This document shows, piece after piece, positions 57,748-64,000 of a stretch of 64,000 nt of DNA. The notes under the pieces were generated by a model that worked only from the letters and a program-made list of their open reading frames with translations, ran no database searches and was not told the DNA's origin. The stretch lies in assembly GCA_022376515.1 (NCBI GenBank), contig WTXI01000003.1, forward strand, positions 310,001-374,000, written 5' to 3'. Source of the stretch: Lactifluus volemus (lineage: Eukaryota > Basidiomycota > Agaricomycetes > Russulales > Russulaceae). The stretch's first letter is position 1. Each line of letters opens with the position of its first letter. A program made the position numbers and the translations under genes.

Positions 57748-60700
57748 ATGACTTCCGAGGCGTTGCGCAATCAGGTCGCAGCCAAGTGGCAAGATGCTTT
57801 CAATAGGCTCAATCGAGGCGCACAAGGTATCTCTGGCCTCATGGAGTTTAGCAATGTCCGTTCGTCTCTTCGTCGTTCAAAACAAAAACTCTAAATTTTT
57901 TTTACCCTTCTCAACAGGCATGGGCGATTGCTGCAGAATTTTTACGTCCGAGGGAGCTTGGGACACCCCCGAAGGATTTTAGTGAGTGTGGACGCGTTTT
58001 TTTTTTTGGTTAACGTTAACGGGGGGCGGTGTGCATGTAGATACGGTCGAAGTTAGGAACGCGTTTGATGTCCTCATGCAGTGTAGGATGTTACCTATGC
58101 TCTTGGAAAGTTTCGTCGGTACGTGTTGCGACCAATCTTTTATTCGTTGCATAACACGTACAGAGGATATGCGCCGCAATCAGCATTTGATCACGAATGA
58201 CGTGGTGAGGTACATGACGGAGTACGAGGTGTGGGGTGTAACTTTTTTTTTGGTGCGCTTCTAGAGCTCTCATCAATATCTGCTTGGGGGGACAGGCTAG
58301 CGGAGACCCGGACGTGATCGGCCGACTCGTCCTTCTCTTAGCAGATTGGTACTTTGCGTGGGCTCCCGGTGGCGAGTAAGTTTTTTGTCCCCAGCTCGCG
58401 TGTTTCTGTCCGACGACGAGCCCAACCAAGTCCGTCTAGGTTAGGTCATACCATATCCTCAGCATACATCGTCAATTTCCAGACGCACGTCTTCTCCGTT
58501 CTGCCTTCGACATTCGCCGGCGGTTTCAAGAAGCTCCTGGCCGCTACCCTCGCATTCTATACGCAGGGGGGCGCCGCCGCCGCCGCCGACGCCGCCGCAT
58601 CGGTGAAGAACTCCAAGCTTTGGCCGTCTTTTGAACTTCTCGGACTCGCGGATCGTTACGAATCATTGATCGCGAGCGTATGTTATGAACACATTGAAGC
58701 ACACGTATTGGAGACCTGTATCGGCAAGTGGGACGAACCGATGCTGAGCAAGTTGCGCGAGTGGATGGCTGATAAAGTTGTGCCTTGGATGCTCCTGCCA
58801 TACGCCAGGGGTGCAAAGACGAGTGAGTCAGCCTCGCTCTTGGTCTAACCCGCCCCCTCGATCTAATTCCCCTGTTACGCATACGTAGCCGAAGAAGCCA
58901 GGACGATGTTGCAAGGCGTGGGATCTCGATTCGATTTCCACGTCTGCAAAACCTTGTGTGATCTCCGGTGAGTGATGTAAACATTTTTTTCTGCGCGTTT
59001 CTATTAACCTGATACGTGTTTTCAAAAGAACCAAGGAGATGTTTGATATCGTCATTGACCATCCCGATTCGACACCCGCGCTCCACGATCTCAAAGTGAG
59101 GAATTGATCCATCTTTTTGGTCTTCTCGGCTCAAATGACATTTTCGGGGTTGCGTAGGAATGCTTACAACGCGTCGATCAACGCACCCAGCTTGTACAAG
59201 CGTTGCGCAAAGCGTGAGCGCCATCATTGACCCCCCTTTTTTTGTTTTGGCTCATTCTTGACCACAGTAATGAAAGAAGATTACTCCACCCTGGCGCAGA
59301 TACCAAAGTTATCTTGACACAATATGTGTCGTTGATTCGATGCTTACGCATCATTGACCCTCCCGGAGTCTTACTATTCAAAGTGGCCGACCCGATTCGA
59401 CGTTATCTCCGGTGAGCCAACCCCAGTTTCTTGGCATGGAAGGTTCGACTAAGCGTCCCCAAATTTTAAAAGTGATCGCCCTGACACAATCCGCTGCATC
59501 GTTGCCAGCCTCGTGGTAGATGGCGAGAGTGGTGATTCAATAGTTGATGACGATGAGCCGATACAGGCACTACAGAGCGCGCCGGCAGACGACTATACCG
59601 ACCCAAATTGGGAGCCGGAGCCTATCGATGCTGGACCAGGTAAGGTTTTTGCGTCCGGTCTGGCCGACTAACCCTGATCAATGCGATAGACTTTCGCGCC
59701 AACAGACCGAGCGATGTCGTCAGCACCCTCGTCAGTATCTACGACTCGAAGGACCTCTTTGTCAAGGAGCTCCAAGTTCTTCTCGCTCAACGTCTCCTCG
59801 CTGTCACCGATGGAAATTACGAGAAGGAGGTGGGGTCTAGTCATTCGGCTAATCTTCGGGGTATGTTATCGCTCACTTGCGAAACAGCGTCGAAATTTAG
59901 AGATCCTCAAGATTCGTTTCGGCGAAGGCCCATTGCAAGTTTGCGAGGTCATGCTCAAAGACATGACGGATTCAAAGCGGATAGATCAACATGTCCAGTC
60001 TCAAAGCTCGGTGAGTGTACGAAACTCAACTTGCTGCGCTCTGGCGGCTGATATTACCTCCAGTCCGTAATGCACCCCACTATCATCTCTCGGCACTTCT
60101 GGCCACAGTTTCAGACGACCAAAATTCTCATGCCAGGTCAACTACGCGAGTATGACAAATTTTTCCAAAAGCTCTTATTACTCTTGTAAATTGAAGTCAC
60201 GTGCATGCAGAATTCAAGAATCGTATGCGCGCGGGTTTGCGACGTTCAAACCAGACAAGAAATTACGCTGGCTCTCTCATCTTGGGAGCATCCGCCTTGA
60301 CATACAGTTGCAAGATCGTACCATCAGCGCGGACGTTCCACCTCTCGAAGCTGCATTCATTGAGCTTTTCTCGGAGCAAGGTGCGGTTTCCATATCCCAC
60401 GAACGTCTAACGACTCGATTTCACACGCGTTGTCAGACGTCTGGGCCGTGAATGATCTTATCACGCGTGTCGGGCCTGTTGAACGTTCGGTGGCGCTCAA
60501 AGCACTGCTGGCATGGGTTGATCGCGGTGTATTACGTGAGGAGAGCGACGGTGGGGATGTGCAGCGCTTCTGCTTATTGGAGAGTACCCCAACTGGTGCT
60601 AGCGCAACACCAATAGGGATGTCCACTGCTGGCTCGCGCGTGGCGCTTACGGAAGAGGAGCCGACTGTGCTCACAGTGCAGCAGCAACAGGCGGAACAGA

Positions 60701-60948
60701 TGAAGGTATACTGGAAGGTGCGTTCTCTTTGCGGTCTTTGTGTTGTTGATGCTCAGGTGGTCTGGCGGTAGTTCATCGAGGGAATGCTCACCAACCTCGG
60801 CGGCCTTCCACTAGATCGCATCCAAACGATGCTCAAGTTTGCACCGGGGTATGACCGCACAGTTGATCAACTAGGCGCGTTCATGGATGCTGCGCGTCGT
60901 GAGGGCCTCGTCAACGTCAAGGATGGAATCTGGCGGCTCAACCGATAA
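57748..60948 (+). CDS. APC2: Anaphase-promoting complex subunit 2 (cullin-like)
   Basis: Cullin-type catalytic scaffold of the APC/C ubiquitin ligase. The start MTSEALRNQVAAKWQDAFNR at 57748 is followed by many short exons: AWAIAAEFLRPRELGTPPKD, VDTVEVRNAFDVLMQCRMLP, QTHVFSVLPSTFAGGFKKLL, GLADRYESLIASVCYEHIEA, then the cullin homology region (IRCIVASLVVDGESGDS, RANRPSDVVSTLVSIYDSKD, LFVKELQVLLAQRLLAV). This continues with HPTIISRHFWPQFQ, FATFKPDKKLRWLSHLGSIR and VERSVALKALLAWVDRGVL. The C-terminal winged helix is FIEGMLTNLGGLPLDRIQTM to LVNVKDGIWRLNR, stopping at 60946-60948. This winged helix and the preceding E3-core order identify APC2 rather than a canonical cullin, since no neddylation block is seen. 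There is a GCC run encoding poly-Ala near 58570. Confidence 0.9.
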
Positions 60949-61730
60949 CTGGCCGATAGCACGTTTGGAGCTTCTTGGGGGAGGGGCGTTCCTCTTTCTG
61001 GATAACCTTCTGCGGGCGCCGTAGAGCCGCTATCAGTCTGTGTGGGGCTACACGCGTCGGAGTGTAGCTTTGATTCACGAGGGAGTGACCTTTTGGGTTC
61101 CATACGAGTCATATTTGCAGCAAGGGCTGCCCAGTTGAGACAAGACTATTCGATGGCAAGCCTTGTCTTCTGCGCTTTTGTAAACTGAAAGTGGGCACGC
61201 ACGAGAAGCGTCGTGGGCAAAAAAAATAAAACATGGATGATGTGACTTGTCGTTGGGCACTGCAATTCGTTTCCACAATCAACTTGTGGCGGTGAGTATG
61301 CCGAATTGAGAACTTTGCTAGACTGGCGCTACGAGACTGGCCTGGAAACCTAGTGAACGTTACAAGGGCGTTGCGAGTTGCACGCATCAAGGGTTTCACC
61401 TAGACGTTCACCGCCTTGGGGGCTTATTCAGGAATCGAGTTTGTGAGGATGTGAACTTTGTAGAGTGACATGACCACACTGGCAAGGCACCGAATATAAA
61501 TTACATAATAAATGATAGTAGTTCAAAATCGAGACACGGGTGGTCTTGTGTCTTTCGCCCCTCTCTTCATTCTCCTTCTTTCCTCTCCATCCCTACATTT
61601 CCTCTACTCTCTCCCGTTTATCGAGAGGGAAAACGTTCACTACCATCTCAAATTATTATATTTTTTTTCGACACACGAATCACTTTTTTTTTTGGTGCAT
61701 AAAAGAAACTCAAGAAAAAAAAAAAAAACG
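60949..61730. other. Intergenic, MAPKK promoter and leader
   Basis: No gene recognised. The last 180 bases are pyrimidine-rich then A-rich (AAAAAAAACG before the ATG), typical of a fungal 5' leader. Confidence 0.5.
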
Positions 61731-63369
61731 ATGAATCGTATCCGCTCGAAGCGCAATTTCAAGTCACTCCAACTCGACGTTACGGCTCAACCTCCGATTC
61801 CGCAAGAGCCAGATCCCGTCCCAATGCGCGCGCCGCCAATGGCAAATAAATCGGTAGTGGCCGCCGCAGGAGGTGCTAAAAAGCGTCCGCCGCCGATGAA
61901 CCTCAAACCCAAGGCGCCGATCGAACAACAGCCTTCAACAGCAGGCGAAATCGGGAGCGCGATGGGAGGTATGACTACAGGTGGTGGTGGTGCGAGTATC
62001 CTCACCGTCACGTCGGGACCGACGTCGGCGCCGGCTAGCGGGACGATATCGGCCAACTCGAAACGAATGACGTATCATACGACGTTGTCGAACAAACTTG
62101 CGAGTTTGGATATGAGCGCGGAGGTCAAGTATGATTTGAGAGATGAAGATCTCAAGGATTTGCATGAACTTGGACAGGGAAATGGTGGGAGCGTGAAAAA
62201 GGTGGAACATGTTCCGACGCATACCATCATGGCCAAGAAGGTAGCCTTTTTCCTTTCTTCCCCGTGTGTGTGTTTTCGCTCAACATGGGAGTTTTTGTTG
62301 GTAGATTGTCCTTATCGACGCGAAGCCATCGGTTCGCAAGCAGATCCTACGAGAGCTGCAGATCATGCATGACTGTCACTCGGAATACATCATTTCGTTC
62401 TACGGCGCATTCTTGTCTGATCCCAATATTTGCATCTGCATGGAGTTTATGGACAAGGGTTCGCTCGATGGCATTTACAAACGCATTGGCGCGATCGACA
62501 TTGACGTCGTGGCCAAAGTGGCGCATGCCGTCCTCGAAGGTCTCACTTACCTCTATGATGTCCACCGCATCATTCATCGCGGTAGGTCCTTATCCGTGGG
62601 TTTCGAGGCTATGTAGGGGCAGGTCTCTAACTCGCTCGCAACGATCAGACATCAAGCCGTCCAACATTCTGTTCAATTCCAAGGGTCAGATCAAAATTTG
62701 TGATTTCGGCGTTTCGGGCGAATTGATCAATTCGATCGCGGATACCTTTGTTGGGACATCAACTTACATGAGCGTGCGCACCATCACCATGGTACTGATC
62801 ATTTCTGGTTATGCGTTGCTGACGTCCGATCATGTCTTTGTAGCCTGAACGGATACAGGGTGCACAATATACCGTCAAGTCGGACGTCTGGTCTCTCGGG
62901 ATCTCGCTCATCGAGCTGGCTCTTGGCCGATTCCCGTTCTCCGAGTCTGCGTCGGACGACGATTCTGATCTCTCTGAATTCGAGGGCACCCTCTCACCAT
63001 CACGCCCAGTACCGCTGGAGAAGGTGAAGGATGAGAGCAAGGATAAGAAGCATAACCGGCGGAAGAGCAAGGGCGTGACCCTTCAAGGTGGTGGCATGAC
63101 AATGAGCATCTTGGAACTGCTACAACACATTGTCAATGAACCAGCGCCGAAGCTCACGCCGGAGGGCCGCTTCCCGAAAATGGCTGAAGATTTTGTCAAC
63201 AGCTGCTTGCTAAAAGATCCGGATCAACGACGGACACCGAAAGATCTCATGGTGCCGTATTTTGTGCTCTTTTGACGCACGTGTGCTGACCTTTTCCCAG
63301 AATCACGAGTGGATCGTCCACGCACGAACGACAAGCTTTGATCTCGAGACGTGGGCGAGTATAGTCTGA
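61731..63369 (+). CDS. STE7: MAP kinase kinase, STE7/Fuz7 type
   Basis: Dual-specificity kinase of the pheromone/morphogenesis MAPK cascade. [18 protein letters not shown] opens a Pro/Ala-rich tail with basic residues that may form a MAPK docking site. The kinase domain has the glycine loop [20 protein letters not shown], catalytic Lys in [30 protein letters not shown], catalytic loop [12 protein letters not shown] (split by an intron after HR), DFG in CDFGVSGE and the activation segment [15 protein letters not shown] with Ser and Thr four apart, as in Ste7 kinases. It continues with [29 protein letters not shown], an acidic insert, then [15 protein letters not shown] and [20 protein letters not shown]. 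Five short introns. Byr1, Fuz7 and Ste7 are the closest named types; Mkk1 or Pbs2 are less likely. Confidence 0.9.
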
Positions 63370-63805
63370 CAGAGGATAGGTGCGCGTTTCTGATACCCGG
63401 TTTCTTCTGGATGGGGAGGCTCATGGTCGCCATAATGAGCAAAGGCTGTCGGGTGCGATGCTGGTGCGAGAGCGTTCGTGAAGCCATTGCGATGTATGTA
63501 TTTTAGAATCAATCACCAAACACTCGCTTCTATAAACTATTGTCTCTCTTTACCACTCGTCGTTGGTCGCGGTGATATCAGACTGCGCCTGATCTCTCTC
63601 GGACGCTTAAGCCGTGATTGACGCCCGACTAGATTTGATCCATCCGAGATTTACCTTCCACCTTTTGCTCGGTTGATTTTTGACCCATTTGGGTTTTTCG
63701 GGCGGCAAAGCTACCCTTGTCAAAAAAAAAAAAAACTTTCTGTTCGGGTGATAAGACGCTAGTGTATTAATGGACAAACCTAGGATGCACTCAGTGGGTG
63801 ATAAG
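63370..63805. other. MAPKK 3' flank
   Basis: No gene. An A-run lies at about 63722-63734. GGGTGATAAG occurs twice (63747-63756 and 63796-63805), the second directly against the transposon end. Confidence 0.5.
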
Positions 63806-64000
63806 AGGACCCCTGAAAGTACACTGAACCCGCTGATCCGGGATTTGGATAAAATTTGGGTATTTTCGTCGAAATGCAACAGGTCTATGCGGATAAATAG
63901 TAGCTGTTTTGGACCCAAATCTATGGTCAGAATTTGCGGATAAAAGTTAGGTCCGGTGACAAAGGCCTGGTGACTTTGCGGTTAAAAACCACTACCACAG
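63806..64000 (+). mobile_element. Left end of a second Ulp1-type transposon copy, cut by window edge
   Basis: Starts AGGACCCCTGAAAGT and matches 46360-46554 base for base over all 195 visible bases, including both left subterminal GCGGATAAA motifs. The rest lies beyond the window, so it is unknown whether this copy is full length. If the element uses 8-bp target sites, the expected duplication is GTGATAAG (63798-63805). Confidence 0.85.

Overview
The window is nuclear DNA of a filamentous basidiomycete, most likely an Agaricomycete. Coding regions are cut by many short GT-AG introns of about 50-70 bases, and open frames join cleanly across them into familiar fungal proteins. The gene families (DUF6534 membrane protein, A1 aspartic protease array, DHA1-type MFS transporters, a transposon carrying a Ulp1 protease) are typical of that group. 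Placement below that level would be guesswork. All gene models were spliced by eye from sequence, so individual exon borders may be off by a few bases.

Layout. 74-1801 (-): FYRN/FYRC chromatin-type protein. 1802-5390: long stretch with no convincing gene. 5391-9909 (-): two tandem MFS drug/polyamine transporters, the distal copy (5391-7485) with two frameshifts, the proximal copy apparently intact. 11552-13666 (+): intron-dense DUF6534 seven-helix protein. 14090-30200: tandem segmental array with four aspartic protease genes (14424, 17694, 22666, 26618), spacers holding a hAT remnant and a Tc1/mariner-type MITE, and a broken copy of the 5' half of RAD4. 29207-32799 (+): intact RAD4/XPC repair gene. 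33076-34721 (-): TRM61 tRNA methyltransferase, divergent from a PAS-domain protein (34964-36525). 38611-39697: MDE1 of methionine salvage. 39836-43710: RecQ helicase. 45160-46351: GTR1/RagA GTPase. 46360-52993: a complete 6.6 kb DNA transposon with short inverted repeats and a perfect 8-bp target duplication. It encodes one large protein that starts with a Ulp1-type cysteine protease and ends with a DDE-like transposase. 55456-57170: AMPK beta subunit. 57748-60948: APC2. 61731-63369: STE7-type MAP kinase kinase. 63806-64000: first 195 bases of a second copy of the same transposon.

Biology. The right half is a housekeeping and signalling neighbourhood: TORC1 nutrient sensing (GTR1), energy sensing (AMPK beta), the mating/morphogenesis MAPK cascade, cell-cycle ubiquitination (APC2) and DNA repair (RAD4, RecQ). 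These genes do not form an operon-like unit. The left and centre are the plastic part: expanding secreted-type protease genes, transporter duplication and decay, and mobile elements. The most unusual item is the Ulp1-transposase element. It looks intact, sits directly against the GTR1 stop codon and has a sister insertion at the window edge.
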